A stretch of DNA of 64,000 bases, from contig NC_011886.1 in NCBI RefSeq assembly GCF_000022025.1, forward strand, positions 2,831,209-2,895,208, in the 5' to 3' direction. The DNA comes from Pseudarthrobacter chlorophenolicus A6 (GTDB lineage Bacteria; Actinomycetota; Actinomycetes; Actinomycetales; Micrococcaceae). A program made the translations under genes and the position numbers. Positions 35,467 through 45,152 of the stretch are shown piece after piece; position 1 is the stretch's first letter, and each line of letters starts with the position of its first letter. The notes beneath the pieces were generated by a model. That model was given only the letters and a program-made list of their open reading frames with translations, made no database searches and was not told where the DNA came from.

Positions 35467-36708
35467 ATGGATGGATTTGCCTTGATTCTTGCCCTTTTGA
35501 TGCTGCTGGTAGGCGCCCTGGCCGGTGCCGCCGCCACCTACTTTGTGCTGCGGAAGAACACCCACGGCGTTGAAGCTGACTTCGACGCCGTGTCCGCCCG
35601 GCTGTCGGAGGTCAGTGCGCAGTTTGCCGCGGCCGACGCCGAACGCCGGCTTTTGGCGGCACAGAACCGGGAGCTGGGTGAGGCCAGGTCGCAGGATGGC
35701 AGCGTACTGCGCGCCCTTGCCCCGGTGGCGGAGAAGCTCACTGCAGTCCAGCAGCAGGTGGCGCTGCTGGAACGCGACCGTGTGGAGCAGTACGGCCAGC
35801 TCGCCCAGCAGCTCCAGGAAGCACGCCTCTCCGATGAGCAGCTGATGAGGTCCACGCATGCCCTTGAATCAGCCCTGCGGTCCAACAGCGCCAGGGGCCA
35901 GTGGGGTGAAGTCCAGCTGCGGCGGGTGGTAGAGGCTGCGGGCATGCTGCGCCATGTTGATTTCGTGGAGCAGGTCCACAGCGCAGGCAGCGACACCACA
36001 GTCCGTCCCGACCTTGTGGTTCAACTTCCCGGCGAGAAGATCCTCGTGGTGGACGCCAAGGTCCCGCTGTCCGCCTACCTTGAGGCGCAGGAAATGGGCG
36101 CCTCTGCGGTTCACTTGGCGCAGCACGCCGACGCCCGGCCGGCAGCCTTGTCGGGCTCCGACCGCCGTTCGCAGCAGGCGCTCCTGGCTGCCCACGCAAA
36201 GGCCTTGCGGGCCCACGTGGATGCGCTGGGCAACAAGAGGTACTGGGACATTCCGGGGAACTCCCCCGAGCTGGTTGTCTGTTTCATCCCTGCAGAATCG
36301 ATCCTTGCGGCTGCCCTGGAAGCCGACGCGGGGCTTCTGGACCACGCACTGTCCAAGAACGTTGTCCTGGCGTCGCCGGGGACCCTGCTGGCCGTGCTGA
36401 AGTCGGTGGCGTTCACGTGGCGGCAGGACGTGCTGACGGACAATGCCCGGGAGCTGTTTGATCTCGCCCGGCAGCTCTATGACCGGATGGGAACCCTGGG
36501 AGAAAACGTCACCAAGCTGGGGTCATCGCTGAAGACGTCCGTAGACCGTTACAACTCCCTGGTGGGGACTCTGGAGGCCCGTGTACTTCCCACGGCCCGC
36601 AAGCTGAACACCCTGGACGAAGCGGGCCTGGTCTCGCCTGCGCCCGTCGAGGTCACTCCCCGCGCCCTTGCAGCCCCTGAACTCCAGCAGGACGGGGCCG
36701 CCGCGTAG
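35467..36708 (+). CDS. rmuC: DNA recombination protein RmuC
   Basis: A 413-residue protein with an N-terminal membrane helix (about 5-27), a coiled coil (about 40-120) and the RmuC nuclease-like domain, with GQWGEVQLRRVVEAAGM and RPDLVVQLPGEKILVVDAKVPLSAY. The family limits inversions at short repeats in E. coli; the mechanism is not settled. The ATG at 35467 gives MDGFALILALLMLL. GACAGT six bases before it may be a weak -10. It is divergent from ychF and convergent with ispH, 10 bases apart. Confidence 0.9.
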   Translation: MDGFALILALLMLLVGALAGAAATYFVLRKNTHGVEADFDAVSARLSEVSAQFAAADAERRLLAAQNRELGEARSQDGSVLRALAPVAEKLTAVQQQVALLERDRVEQYGQLAQQLQEARLSDEQLMRSTHALESALRSNSARGQWGEVQLRRVVEAAGMLRHVDFVEQVHSAGSDTTVRPDLVVQLPGEKILVVDAKVPLSAYLEAQEMGASAVHLAQHADARPAALSGSDRRSQQALLAAHAKALRAHVDALGNKRYWDIPGNSPELVVCFIPAESILAAALEADAGLLDHALSKNVVLASPGTLLAVLKSVAFTWRQDVLTDNARELFDLARQLYDRMGTLGENVTKLGSSLKTSVDRYNSLVGTLEARVLPTARKLNTLDEAGLVSPAPVEVTPRALAAPELQQDGAAA

Positions 36709-36718
36709 GGCGCGGACG

Positions 36719-37798
36719 TCAGTCGCGCGGCCGGCGTCCGCCGAGGGCGCGGCTGACGTCGCCGGCCTGCTTCAGGGTGGCACGGAGTTCCTTGGGCAGC
36801 GAAAAGAGGAGGTCTTCCTCTGCGGTGACCACTTCTTCCACACTTCCGTAGCCGTACTCAGCGAGCAGCCGGAGAACGTCCTGGACCAGCACCTCAGGAA
36901 CGGAGGCGCCAGAGGTCACACCGACGGTTGCCACGCCTTCAAACCACGCTTCGTCCACCTGGTTGGCGAAGTCCACGCGGTAGGACGCCTTGGCGCCGTA
37001 TTCCAGGGCCACTTCCACCAGCCGCACGGAGTTCGAGGAGTTTGCGGATCCCACCACGATGACCAAGTCCGCCTGGGGCGAGATTTTCTTGATGGCCACC
37101 TGCCGGTTGGTGGTGGCGTAGCAGATGTCGTCGCTGGGCGGGTCTTGGAGGGTGGGAAAACGCTCCTTCAGCAGGCGGACAGTTTCCATGGTTTCGTCGA
37201 CGCTGAGGGTGGTCTGTGAGAGCCAGATGACCTTTTCAGGGTCACGCACGGTGACCTTGTCCACCTCGTGGGGGCCGTTGATGATCTGGATGTGGTCCGG
37301 CGCTTCGCCCGCCGTCCCTTCCACTTCCTCGTGGCCGTCGTGGCCGATCAGGAGGATATCGAAATCATCTTTCGCGAACCGTACGGCTTCCTTGTGCACC
37401 TTCGTCACCAGGGGGCAGGTGGCGTCGATGGTGCGCAGTCCACGCTGGCCCGCCGACTCGACGACGGCCGGTGAGACTCCATGAGCGGAGAAGATGACCA
37501 GCGCGCCTTCGGGAACCTCGTCCGTCTCGTCAACGAAGACAGCACCCTTTTCTTCGAGGGAGCTGACCACATGCACGTTGTGCACGATCTGCTTGCGGAC
37601 GTAGACCGGAGGACCATAGTGTTCCAGTGCCTTTTCGACGGCAATCACGGCACGGTCAACTCCCGCGCAGTAGCCGCGCGGGGCGGCGAGCAGTACTTTT
37701 TTAGCCCCGGTGACCGGCGCTGCAGCTGCTACTTCCTCGGGCGAGCGGCGCCTACGCGGGACGGTTGGCATCGAGAGGGAAACAGCTGTGGAGGTCAT
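36719..37798 (-). CDS. ispH: 4-hydroxy-3-methylbut-2-enyl diphosphate reductase
   Basis: Last enzyme of the MEP isoprenoid pathway, giving IPP and DMAPP. All three cluster cysteines are present: [18 protein letters not shown] and [11 protein letters not shown]. The acid residue segment [12 protein letters not shown] and TSGASVPE are also conserved. It is 359 residues long, with an N-terminal extension of about 30 residues. TAGCAT six bases before the ATG marks a leaderless start. GGAGGG lies between but directly touches the ATG, so it is too close to be a normal ribosome site. Confidence 0.95.
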   Translation of the reverse strand: MTSTAVSLSMPTVPRRRRSPEEVAAAAPVTGAKKVLLAAPRGYCAGVDRAVIAVEKALEHYGPPVYVRKQIVHNVHVVSSLEEKGAVFVDETDEVPEGALVIFSAHGVSPAVVESAGQRGLRTIDATCPLVTKVHKEAVRFAKDDFDILLIGHDGHEEVEGTAGEAPDHIQIINGPHEVDKVTVRDPEKVIWLSQTTLSVDETMETVRLLKERFPTLQDPPSDDICYATTNRQVAIKKISPQADLVIVVGSANSSNSVRLVEVALEYGAKASYRVDFANQVDEAWFEGVATVGVTSGASVPEVLVQDVLRLLAEYGYGSVEEVVTAEEDLLFSLPKELRATLKQAGDVSRALGGRRPRD

Positions 37799-37804
37799 CC
37801 CTCC

Positions 37805-37810
37805 ATGCTA
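37805..37810 (-). promoter_or_regulatory. -10 box for leaderless ispH
   Basis: TAGCAT, GGAGGG, ATG at 37798. Confidence 0.5.
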
Positions 37811-38659
37811 CCGGGTTGCCCGGGGCCGCCTCCGCGACGCGGCTCCGCCCACGAGCGCCAGCACCAGCAGCACCCCGCCGGTGACGGCGGTGGCCAGGGT
37901 CCAGGCTCCGAAGTTGGCTGCGGCAGCGGGTACGAACCCGTCGCGGAACAGGTTTGCCACGTCGTTGCCCGTGTCTGTTGCGAGCGCCAGGGCAGTGCCG
38001 GCATCCGTGGCGAGCTTCCAGGCGCCGGCCATCAGGAGGGCGCCGATGCCGGCAGCAGCCACCACTGTCCAGCGGCGGCGGGCCGCCACCAGGGCGAGGA
38101 GGAACGCGACACCTGAACCGATGGCCAGCAGGTAACCCAGTGGCGCGTACGTCACGAGGCGCTCCACCCATTCCCGGTGGTCCGGCTGGCCGACAGTGAT
38201 CAGCGTCTCCTGCGGCGCATCGAGGGGAATCCCGCTGGTCCGGGAAATTTCCTCCACCCCGAGAGCCACCAGGGGCGCGACGTCGAGCGTCAGTGATGAA
38301 GCCTGCCCGTCAGCGCCGGCATCACCGGCCGTGGGGGCGAAACTGAGGTGGTGGCTCTTCCGAAGCGTCTCGTCCCAGGCCGCCGGATAGCCGGGAAGCC
38401 CGGTCAGCGTTGTTGCCGCGTTCTCCAAAACAGGCTGTACGAGGCCTTCCAGGAACCCGGGAACGGCGCTGGTGTCGATGGTCCCCACGGCCGCTGTCGC
38501 CAGTTGCTGCCGGAATTCGGCGTCCTGCCCCATGGGCGCCGCAAGGCTCACGAAGCCGTCTTCGCCGACGATGTTGCGGTCCAGCCAGATGGCAGGGACC
38601 GCCACGGCGGCCAGCAGGACGCCCAGCACGGCAGCCAAGGCGGAAACGAAAGTGCGCAC
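37808..38659 (-). CDS. Hypothetical membrane protein (283 aa)
   Basis: One N-terminal helix (about 8-28), an external domain of about 140 residues, then three closely packed helices near residues 170-190, 200-218 and 255-275. The external part contains FRQQLATAAVGTID and LEGLVQPVLENAATTLTGLPGYPAAWDETLRKSHH, which recalls actinobacterial membrane proteins of unknown function. The start is GTG with GAAGGA upstream. Its end overlaps the ispH promoter. No function can be given. Confidence 0.7.
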   Translation of the reverse strand: MRTFVSALAAVLGVLLAAVAVPAIWLDRNIVGEDGFVSLAAPMGQDAEFRQQLATAAVGTIDTSAVPGFLEGLVQPVLENAATTLTGLPGYPAAWDETLRKSHHLSFAPTAGDAGADGQASSLTLDVAPLVALGVEEISRTSGIPLDAPQETLITVGQPDHREWVERLVTYAPLGYLLAIGSGVAFLLALVAARRRWTVVAAAGIGALLMAGAWKLATDAGTALALATDTGNDVANLFRDGFVPAAAANFGAWTLATAVTGGVLLVLALVGGAASRRRPRATR

Positions 38660-38847
38660 AGCAGGTCCTTCAGGTTGATGGCGGTAACCCCATCCTAGGC
38701 AGGTAACCTGACCGGGCCCTGTCAGTCCCGCGTGCTATTGCTTATGGATATGGTTGAAGAACCGGTACCCGAAGCATTTTTCTAATAAAGCTTTTTCTGA
38801 CACAGCATTTTTTGACAGCCTCGTTGTCACAGCCACCAAAGGACCCC

Positions 38848-38889
38848 ATGCCCGCAGTTCCAGCCCCGCAGGGGCATCCGCATGTCTGA
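38848..38889 (+). CDS. Possible leader peptide overlapping the xseA start
   Basis: A 13-codon frame, [13 protein letters not shown] then TGA, begins 4 bases after AAAGGA, which is better than the site in front of xseA. Its last codons overlap the xseA ATG (ATGTCTGA). It could couple translation of xseA or be chance; no conservation test was possible. Confidence 0.35.
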   Translation: MPAVPAPQGHPHV

Positions 38890-40228
38890 GCAGTCACCCC
38901 TGCCGGACACCGGGCCTACCACCCTGCCGGCCACGGCCGCTGAAACCACGCCGGACAACCCGTGGCCCCTGCAGTTGCTCTCACAGAAGCTGAAAGTCCA
39001 TATCGACCGCACTCCCTCTGCCTGGGTGGAGGGCCAGGTCATCGAGATGAACCGCCGGGGAGGCAACGCCTACCTGACCCTGCGCGACGTCGATGCTGAG
39101 GTGTCGCTGCCTGCGTCTGTGTGGACCAAGGTCCTGGAACGCAAGAATCTTCCCCTGGAGCGCGGATCACGGGTTGTTGCCCTGCTCAAACCCGAATTTT
39201 GGTTGAAGACCGGCCGGCTGAACATGCAGGTCCGGGATATCCGGCCGGTCGGCCTGGGGGACCTCCTCGCGCGCATCGAACGGCTCCGGCAGGCCCTCGC
39301 AGCGGAGGGATTGTTCGCTGATTCGAGGAAAAGGCCCCTCCCCCTGCTGCCGCACCGCATCGGCCTCATTACCGGCCGGGACTCGGACGCAAAGAAGGAC
39401 GTCGTGCGCAACGCCGCACTGCGCTGGCCCGCCGTCGAATTCGAGATCCGCGAAGTTGCGGTCCAGGGCAACAGCGCCGTGTCGCAGGTGGTGCGCGCCC
39501 TCCGGGAACTGGATGGCCTCCCGGAAGTCGATGTGATCGTCATCGCCCGGGGCGGTGGAGCGCTGGAGGACCTGCTGCCGTTCAACAGCGAAGAGCTGGT
39601 CCGGGCGGTAGCGGCGGCAACCACGCCAGTAGTCAGCGCCATCGGGCATGAAGCCGACCGGCCGCTGCTCGACGACGTTGCCGACCTTCGCGCGTCCACT
39701 CCCACGGATGCCGCGAAGCGGATCGTTCCGGAGGTTTCCGAAGAGCTGGCCGGTGTCCGGCAGGCCCGTGAACAGCTGCGCCGCTGCATCGAACGCCTGG
39801 TGGACCGGGAATCCGACCGGCTGGCCGCCCTCCATTCCCGCCCCGTCCTGGCGTCACCGGAAGGACTGGTCACTGTCCGCAGCGAGGAAATTGAACGGCT
39901 GCTCCGGCGGTCATCAACGGCCGTGAACTCCACGGTGGTCCGTGCCGGCGACCGGCTGGAGCACCTCAGGACCCAGGTACGCGCCCTGTCCCCGCAGAAG
40001 ACGCTGGACCGCGGCTACGCGGTGGTCGAGCTCGCAGGGCCGCACGCAGCATCATCAGCCTCCGGCCACGCAGTGGTGCGGCACCCGGCCGATGCTCCGG
40101 CGGGGCAGCCCCTGGCCATCCGCGTCGCCGAAGGCCGGTTTGGCGCCACGTCCACCGGGACCGGCAGCCCCGGGGAAAATTCAACAACACCTGAACAGCA
40201 CCATCCGGAAACGGGAGAAACAACATGA
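38882..40228 (+). CDS. xseA: Exodeoxyribonuclease VII large subunit
   Basis: Catalytic subunit of the ATP-independent exonuclease that degrades single-stranded DNA from both ends. The 448-residue protein has an N-terminal OB-fold (about 35-110, with [22 protein letters not shown]), then the nuclease core: [37 protein letters not shown] and [27 protein letters not shown], as successive conserved blocks. Long helices that carry XseB follow. Translation is coupled to xseB by an ATGA overlap. Confidence 0.95.
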   Translation: MSEQSPLPDTGPTTLPATAAETTPDNPWPLQLLSQKLKVHIDRTPSAWVEGQVIEMNRRGGNAYLTLRDVDAEVSLPASVWTKVLERKNLPLERGSRVVALLKPEFWLKTGRLNMQVRDIRPVGLGDLLARIERLRQALAAEGLFADSRKRPLPLLPHRIGLITGRDSDAKKDVVRNAALRWPAVEFEIREVAVQGNSAVSQVVRALRELDGLPEVDVIVIARGGGALEDLLPFNSEELVRAVAAATTPVVSAIGHEADRPLLDDVADLRASTPTDAAKRIVPEVSEELAGVRQAREQLRRCIERLVDRESDRLAALHSRPVLASPEGLVTVRSEEIERLLRRSSTAVNSTVVRAGDRLEHLRTQVRALSPQKTLDRGYAVVELAGPHAASSASGHAVVRHPADAPAGQPLAIRVAEGRFGATSTGTGSPGENSTTPEQHHPETGETT

Positions 40229-40443
40229 CCGAGCAGACGCCGGATAACGGCACCGCCGCACTGAGCTACGAGGAAGCCCGCGAACAGCTCATCGCCGTCG
40301 TGGGCCGCCTTGAGGCAGGCGGCGCCAGCCTCGAGGAATCCCTGGCCCTGTGGGAACGCGGCGAAGCCTTGGCGGCCCGCTGCGAGGAATGGCTTGAAGG
40401 CGCGCGCAAACGGCTCGCCGCCGCCCGGGACCAGCCGCTTTAG
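40225..40443 (+). CDS. xseB: Exodeoxyribonuclease VII small subunit
   Basis: A 72-residue helical partner of Xse[46 protein letters not shown] is the family pattern in character (about 12-56). It starts inside the xseA stop. Several copies wrap the XseA stalk in the known complex. The convergent ppk2 gene ends 19 bases further. Confidence 0.94.
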   Translation: MTEQTPDNGTAALSYEEAREQLIAVVGRLEAGGASLEESLALWERGEALAARCEEWLEGARKRLAAARDQPL

Positions 40444-40462
40444 GCACCAAGCGGAGTTCGTC

Positions 40463-41317
40463 TTAGGAACGGACCACCAGCTCGCGTTGCGTGGCAACGT
40501 CGAACTCTGCTTTCGGCCACTCAAGGTTCAAGCCGCTCATCGCGCCCAGCAGCAGCTGCTGGACAGCTATCCGGGCGTACCACTTCTTGTTCGCCGGCAC
40601 CACGTGCCAAGGCGCGTGCGGTGTGCCTGTCGCATCGATGGCTGCCTGGTAGGCCGCCATATAGTCCTCCCAGAACGCCCGCTCCTGCAGGTCCCCGGTG
40701 CTGTACTTCCAGTGCTTTGAGGGGTCGTCCAGCCTGGCCAGCAGCCTGGATTTCTGCTCCTCCGCGCTGATGTGGAGCATGACCTTCACCACGGTGGTCC
40801 CCGAGTCCGCCAGCCGCGCCTCGAACTCGTTAATGGCCACGTAGCGGCGCTTGATTTCATCGGGGCTGGCCCAGCGGTGGACCCGGTGGATCAGAACGTC
40901 CTCGTAGTGCGAACGGTCAAAAACCCCCACCATGCCCACCGCCGGCACTTCCTTCTCGATGCGCCAGAGGAAGTCATAGGACTTCTCCTCATCCGTGGGT
41001 GCCTTGAACGCCTTGAACTGGACACCCTGCGGGTCCATGGCCGCCATGACGTGGTTGACGATCCCGCCCTTGCCGGCAGTGTCCATGGCCTGGAGGATCA
41101 GCAGGACCCGTTTCCGGCTCCCAAAGCGGGAGGCGGCGAACAGCTTTTCCTGAAGCTCCGTGAGCGTGCTGTCCATCCCGGCCAGAAGCGCCCTGCCGTC
41201 TTCCTTGGATCCCGTGTAGCCGGGCGTGGAATCGGGGTCGACGTCCGCGAGGACGAACCCTTTCCCCGCACGAAGCGTCTCGGACGGATGCTCATCGAAT
41301 GTCTCGGGGCCGGCCAT
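40463..41317 (-). CDS. ppk2: PPK2-family polyphosphate kinase/phosphotransferase
   Basis: Transfers phosphate between polyphosphate and nucleotides (284 residues). The P-loop is AMDTAGKGG (about 76-84) and the Walker B Asp lies in FDRSHYEDVL (about 134-143), followed by lid residues in RRYVAINEFE. Length and the AGKGG variant fit the single-domain class that phosphorylates AMP/ADP or related nucleotides; direction and base preference are not clear. The ATG at 41317 has AAAGGA upstream. It is 49 bases after the aminotransferase gene, probably in the same unit. Confidence 0.9.
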   Translation of the reverse strand: MAGPETFDEHPSETLRAGKGFVLADVDPDSTPGYTGSKEDGRALLAGMDSTLTELQEKLFAASRFGSRKRVLLILQAMDTAGKGGIVNHVMAAMDPQGVQFKAFKAPTDEEKSYDFLWRIEKEVPAVGMVGVFDRSHYEDVLIHRVHRWASPDEIKRRYVAINEFEARLADSGTTVVKVMLHISAEEQKSRLLARLDDPSKHWKYSTGDLQERAFWEDYMAAYQAAIDATGTPHAPWHVVPANKKWYARIAVQQLLLGAMSGLNLEWPKAEFDVATQRELVVRS

Positions 41318-41366
41318 GGGTTTCCTTTCGCGCTGCACTCCCGGGCGCTGAGCCCGTGAGCACAGG

Positions 41367-42587
41367 CTAGTTCCCCTGGTACCTGCTGAGGAAGTCCCCC
41401 ATCCGGCCAACAGCTTCTTCGATGTCCTTGACGTTGGGCAGGGTCACCATGCGGAAGTGGTCCGGCCGCACCCAGTTGAAGGCCCGGCCATGGGATACCA
41501 GGATTTTCTGCTCACGCAGTAGATCCAGGACAAACTTCTCGTCGTCGCGGATGTGATAGACCTCGGGGTCAAGCCGTGGGAACAGGTACAGGGCTCCCTT
41601 GGCCTGCTGGGTGCTGACACCCGGAATGGCGTTGAGCATCTCGTAGGCCTTGTTGCGCTGTTCGAGCAGCCGGCCGCCGGGCAGGATGAGGTCGTTGATG
41701 CTCTGGTACCCGCCAAGGGCCGTCTGGATGGCGTGCTGGGCGGGAACATTGGCGCACAGGCGCATGTTGGCCAGGAGGCTGATGCCCTCTAGGTAGTCCG
41801 CAGCGTCTTTCTTGGGGCCTGAAATTGCCATCCAACCGGCCCGGTACCCGCAGACACGGTAGGCCTTGGACAGTCCGCTGAAGGTCAGGCACAGGACGTC
41901 GTCACCGGTCAGCCCGGCCATGTTCACGTGGACGGCGTCCTCGTAGAGGATCTTTTCGTAGATCTCATCGGCGAAGAGCACCAGGCCATGCTTTTCGGCC
42001 AGGGCAACGATCCGCTTCAGCGTCTCTTCGGGGTAGACGGCACCGGTGGGGTTGTTGGGGTTGATCACCACGATGCCCTTGGTGCGGGGCGTGATCTTCG
42101 CTTCCATGTCCTCAAGGTCAGGCTGCCAGCCGGATTCCTCGTCGCACAGGTAGTGCACGGGCTTTCCGCCGGCGAGGGCCACGGATGCTGTCCACAGCGG
42201 GTAGTCCGGAGTGGGGATGAGGACTTCGTCGCCGGAATCCAGGAGGGCCATCAGCGACATGGTGATCAGTTCGCTGACGCCGTTTCCCAAGTAGATGTCG
42301 TCTACGTGGATGTTCTGGATACCGCGGGTCTGGTAGTACTGCGAGACGGCGGTGCGGGCCGAGAAGATGCCTCGGGAATCGCTGTAGCCCTGGGCGTGCG
42401 GCAGGTGGCGGATCATGTCCACCAGAATGGCGTCGGGAGCCTCGAATCCGAACGGGGCGGGATTACCGATGTTCAGCTTCAGGATGCGGTGGCCCTCCGC
42501 TTCCATTTGCTGGGCGGCCTGCAGGATGGGTCCACGGATGTCGTAAAGGACGTTGTTGAGCTTCGTGGACTGCCTGAATTCTGCCAT
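41367..42587 (-). CDS. PLP-dependent alanine-type aminotransferase
   Basis: Fold-type I aminotransferase of 406 residues close to AlaA (glutamate-pyruvate transaminase). The cofactor lysine lies in TFSGLSKAYRVCGYRAGW, the phosphate loop region includes GNGVSELI, and NPNNPTGAVYP and the final Arg in DHFRMVTLPN are present. The start MAEFRQSTKLNNVLYDIRGP is the usual AlaA N-terminus. CATATT six bases before the ATG may be the -10. It sits between the opu operon terminator and ppk2. Confidence 0.9.
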   Translation of the reverse strand: MAEFRQSTKLNNVLYDIRGPILQAAQQMEAEGHRILKLNIGNPAPFGFEAPDAILVDMIRHLPHAQGYSDSRGIFSARTAVSQYYQTRGIQNIHVDDIYLGNGVSELITMSLMALLDSGDEVLIPTPDYPLWTASVALAGGKPVHYLCDEESGWQPDLEDMEAKITPRTKGIVVINPNNPTGAVYPEETLKRIVALAEKHGLVLFADEIYEKILYEDAVHVNMAGLTGDDVLCLTFSGLSKAYRVCGYRAGWMAISGPKKDAADYLEGISLLANMRLCANVPAQHAIQTALGGYQSINDLILPGGRLLEQRNKAYEMLNAIPGVSTQQAKGALYLFPRLDPEVYHIRDDEKFVLDLLREQKILVSHGRAFNWVRPDHFRMVTLPNVKDIEEAVGRMGDFLSRYQGN

Positions 42588-42593
42588 TCATCA

Positions 42594-42599
42594 AATATG
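42594..42599 (-). promoter_or_regulatory. Possible -10 box for the aminotransferase gene
   Basis: CATATT, TGATGA, ATG. It keeps A2 and T6 of the consensus and the 6-base spacing. Confidence 0.35.
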
Positions 42600-42642
42600 C
42601 CACAGGAAGGATGGACAGCCGCTGAGACCTCGCCCACATAAG

Positions 42643-42690
42643 GACGACGGCGGCTGCCGGACTTCTGAAAGTCCGGCAGCCGCAGTCGTC
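42643..42690. terminator. Terminator of the osmoprotectant importer operon
   Basis: A 21-base stem with one mismatch and a 6-base loop, 32-79 bases after the last gene of the operon (minus strand). Confidence 0.85.
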
Positions 42691-42721
42691 ATGGCGAAGC
42701 AAGCCCCGCGAGGGGCGGAAA

Positions 42722-43684
42722 CTACTTGACGATGCCCTTGTCCTTCAGCCAGGCCGCCGCAGCGTCCTTCGCATTCTGCTTCTGGCTGCCGCTGACTGCG
42801 CGGTTGAGGTTGATGAGGTCATCGGTGGTCAGGATGCGGGAAACCGAGTTCAGCGCTTCCTTGGCCTTGTCCGTCATGTTCTTTTCGTTGTACAGCGGTA
42901 CGACCTGCTGGGCGATGAAGTTGTTCTTCGGATCCTCCAGCACCACCAGGTCGTTGTCCGCGATGGACGGCGTAGTGGTGTAGATGTCTGCCACCTGGAC
43001 TTGGTCCTCGAGGAGCGCCTTCAGGGTCACGGGGCCGCCGCCGTCGCTGAACGGCTCCAGCTTCTTGGGCTCGCAGTTGTAGTTCTTCTTAAGCCCGGGC
43101 AGTCCGTAGGCGCGTTCTGCGAACGTTGCCGGCGCACCGACCACAATCTCGCTGCAGACCTTCGCGAGGTCCTCGATGGACTTGAGCTGGTACTTCTCGG
43201 CGGTGGCCTTGGTGACCACCATGGCGTCCTTGTCCTCAGCCTTGGACGCCTCGGCTACGGCAAGGCCGTCGGCCAGCTTGTCCGGCAGGGCCTTGTAGAT
43301 GTCGTCAGCGGAAACCTGCGTGGCTTCCTTGTCCACGTACAGCAGCAGGTTGCCGGTATAGTCCGGAACCACGTCTACGGAACCGTCCTGGACGGCCTTG
43401 AAGTAGACCTCGCGCGAACCGATGTTGGGTTTGGTGGTGGCGGTGACGCCGGCTGCGTTCAGGGCCCCGGCATACAGTTCCGCGATGATCTGGCTCTCGG
43501 GGAAGTCGGCCGAGCCCACCGTCAGGGACGTTGCACCGCCGGAGGAGCCGGCGTTGCTGGACGGGGCGTTGCTGAGCGGGTCCGATGAGCCGCCGCAGGC
43601 AGACAGTGCAACGGCAAGGCCAAGCCCTGCCGCGAGGCCGCCGAAGCTCCTCCGGCCCAGGTTGAGTGGACGGTTTTCTTTCAT
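42722..43684 (-). CDS. Osmoprotectant (glycine betaine/choline) binding lipoprotein
   Basis: Substrate-binding lipoprotein (320 residues) of the OpuBC/OpuCC/OsmF type. A twin-Arg-like start (GRRSFGG) and hydrophobic stretch precede the lipobox LSAC (about 27-30) and a Ser/Gly linker. The fold carries SADFPESQIIAELYAGAL, NIGSREVYFKA and VPDYTGNLLLY, all typical of the family. The aromatic cage for a quaternary amine is plausible but not verified. It overlaps the upstream permease by four bases and ends the operon. Confidence 0.92.
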   Translation of the reverse strand: MKENRPLNLGRRSFGGLAAGLGLAVALSACGGSSDPLSNAPSSNAGSSGGATSLTVGSADFPESQIIAELYAGALNAAGVTATTKPNIGSREVYFKAVQDGSVDVVPDYTGNLLLYVDKEATQVSADDIYKALPDKLADGLAVAEASKAEDKDAMVVTKATAEKYQLKSIEDLAKVCSEIVVGAPATFAERAYGLPGLKKNYNCEPKKLEPFSDGGGPVTLKALLEDQVQVADIYTTTPSIADNDLVVLEDPKNNFIAQQVVPLYNEKNMTDKAKEALNSVSRILTTDDLINLNRAVSGSQKQNAKDAAAAWLKDKGIVK

Positions 43685-44427
43685 GACTTACCTCCTTGTA
43701 GGACAGTCTCCGCAGGGACGGGGTCTGTACGATCTGCCGCGGCCTGCTGGCTGCGGCGTGGCTTGCGTGAGGCCCCGGTGGCGAGGAAGAGCCTCTGGAA
43801 CAGGGCGAGGACAAGGTCGACGGCGATGGCGAGCACGGCGATGAGCAGCGAGCCTCCCAGCATCTGGGGGAAGTCGCTGAGGACCAGTCCGTCGAAGAGG
43901 TACCGTCCCAGGCCGCCGAGGTTGATGTAGGCCACCACGGAGACGGTGGCCACAACCTGCAGCACGCCCGTGCGGAACCCGCCGAACATGACGGTCAGGG
44001 CGTTGGGCAGCTCGGCCCGGAACAGGACCTGCAGTTCCGTCATGCCCATGGCGCGGGCGGCATCCACCACGTTCCGGTCCACGCTGGAGATTCCGGCATA
44101 GGTTCCGGCCAGGAGTGGCGGAACGGTGAGGATCACCAGCGCCCAGACCGGCGGCATGAGGCCGATGCCGGCGAGCAGCACGAAGAGTGTCAGGAGGCCC
44201 AGCGTGGGCAGGGCGCGCAACGCCCCCGCCACGGCCACCACCGCCACCCGCCCTTTTCCGGTGTGGCCCACGAACAGACCGATGGGCACAGCAATTGCCG
44301 TGGCGATCAGCATCACCAGCCCCGTGTACTGCAGGTGCTCGGCCAGCCGCACGGGGATCCCCATGCTTCCGGACCAGTGCAGGGGGTCGGCAAGCCAGGC
44401 GAAGGTATCGGTGAAGACGTTGCTCAT
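43681..44427 (-). CDS. Osmoprotectant ABC transporter permease
   Basis: OpuCB/OpuCD-like permease of 248 residues with six hydrophobic segments. The conserved EAA loop is VDAARAMGMTELQVLFRAELPNALTVMFGGFRTG (about 133-166, shown as one family block). TVPPLLAGTYAGISSVD is also typical. It ends in a basic, Pro-containing tail. It overlaps the genes on both sides by four bases, indicating tight stoichiometry. Confidence 0.9.
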   Translation of the reverse strand: MSNVFTDTFAWLADPLHWSGSMGIPVRLAEHLQYTGLVMLIATAIAVPIGLFVGHTGKGRVAVVAVAGALRALPTLGLLTLFVLLAGIGLMPPVWALVILTVPPLLAGTYAGISSVDRNVVDAARAMGMTELQVLFRAELPNALTVMFGGFRTGVLQVVATVSVVAYINLGGLGRYLFDGLVLSDFPQMLGGSLLIAVLAIAVDLVLALFQRLFLATGASRKPRRSQQAAADRTDPVPAETVLQGGKS

Positions 44428-45152
44428 GCGTTGCCTCCTCCGGCCTGCGGCTGGGCCAGGCGCCGCGCGGCAACCTCCGGTTCGTCAGCATTCGCATCCA
44501 AGTCTTGCCGGGACTGTTTTCCGGCCCGCACCCAGGGCGTGAGGATTCTTTCAAGCAGGACAAGGACGGCATCCATCAGCAGCGCAAGGACCAGGATGGC
44601 CACGATGCCCACCACGATCTCAGTGACGAAGTCCCTCTGCAGGCCGGAGGTGAAAAGCATGCCGAGGTTACCGATACCCAGGAGCGCTGCCACGCTGACC
44701 AGGGAGATGTTGCTGACGGACACCACCCGCAAGCCGGCAAACATGACCGGCAGGGACAGCGGCAGGTCAACCTGCAGGAACCGTGCAAGTGGCCGGTATC
44801 CCATGGCGACAGCGGCCTGGGATACTTCCTGGTCCACGGAGTCGAAGGCGTCCAGCGCGGCCCGAACGAGCAGTGCCACAGCGTAGATGGTCAGCGCAAC
44901 TATCACGTTCAGTGGGTCCAGGACCCGTGTGCCCAGGATGGTGGGCAGGATGATGAACAGAGCCAGCGACGGAATGGTGTAGAGCAGCGAGCTCGACGTC
45001 AGAACCACTGACCGCAGTGCCCCGTTCCTGCGCGCGAGCTGCGCCAGCGGGATGGACAGCACCAGCCCCAGCACCATGGGAACAAGGGCGAGGACCAGGT
45101 GTTGCCCGGCCCGTTCGAAAACCATGCCGCTGTTGGAGAGGAACCATTCCAT
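44424..45152 (-). CDS. Osmoprotectant ABC transporter permease
   Basis: Second permease of 242 residues, paralogous to its neighbour. The EAA loop reads SQAAVAMGYRPLARFLQVDLPLSLPVMFAG (about 133-162); the start MEWFLSNSGMVFERAGQHLVLALVPMVLGL is typical of OpuCB. Its ATG shares one base with the ATPase stop (TGATG). With its neighbour it forms the membrane channel. Confidence 0.9.
   Translation of the reverse strand: MEWFLSNSGMVFERAGQHLVLALVPMVLGLVLSIPLAQLARRNGALRSVVLTSSSLLYTIPSLALFIILPTILGTRVLDPLNVIVALTIYAVALLVRAALDAFDSVDQEVSQAAVAMGYRPLARFLQVDLPLSLPVMFAGLRVVSVSNISLVSVAALLGIGNLGMLFTSGLQRDFVTEIVVGIVAILVLALLMDAVLVLLERILTPWVRAGKQSRQDLDANADEPEVAARRLAQPQAGGGNA

Noticed and set aside
37799-37804. 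GGAGGG directly before ispH (and GGGAGG before pirin) as ribosome-binding sites
   Set aside because: They touch the start codon, leaving no spacer; the -10 box six bases away points to leaderless translation.
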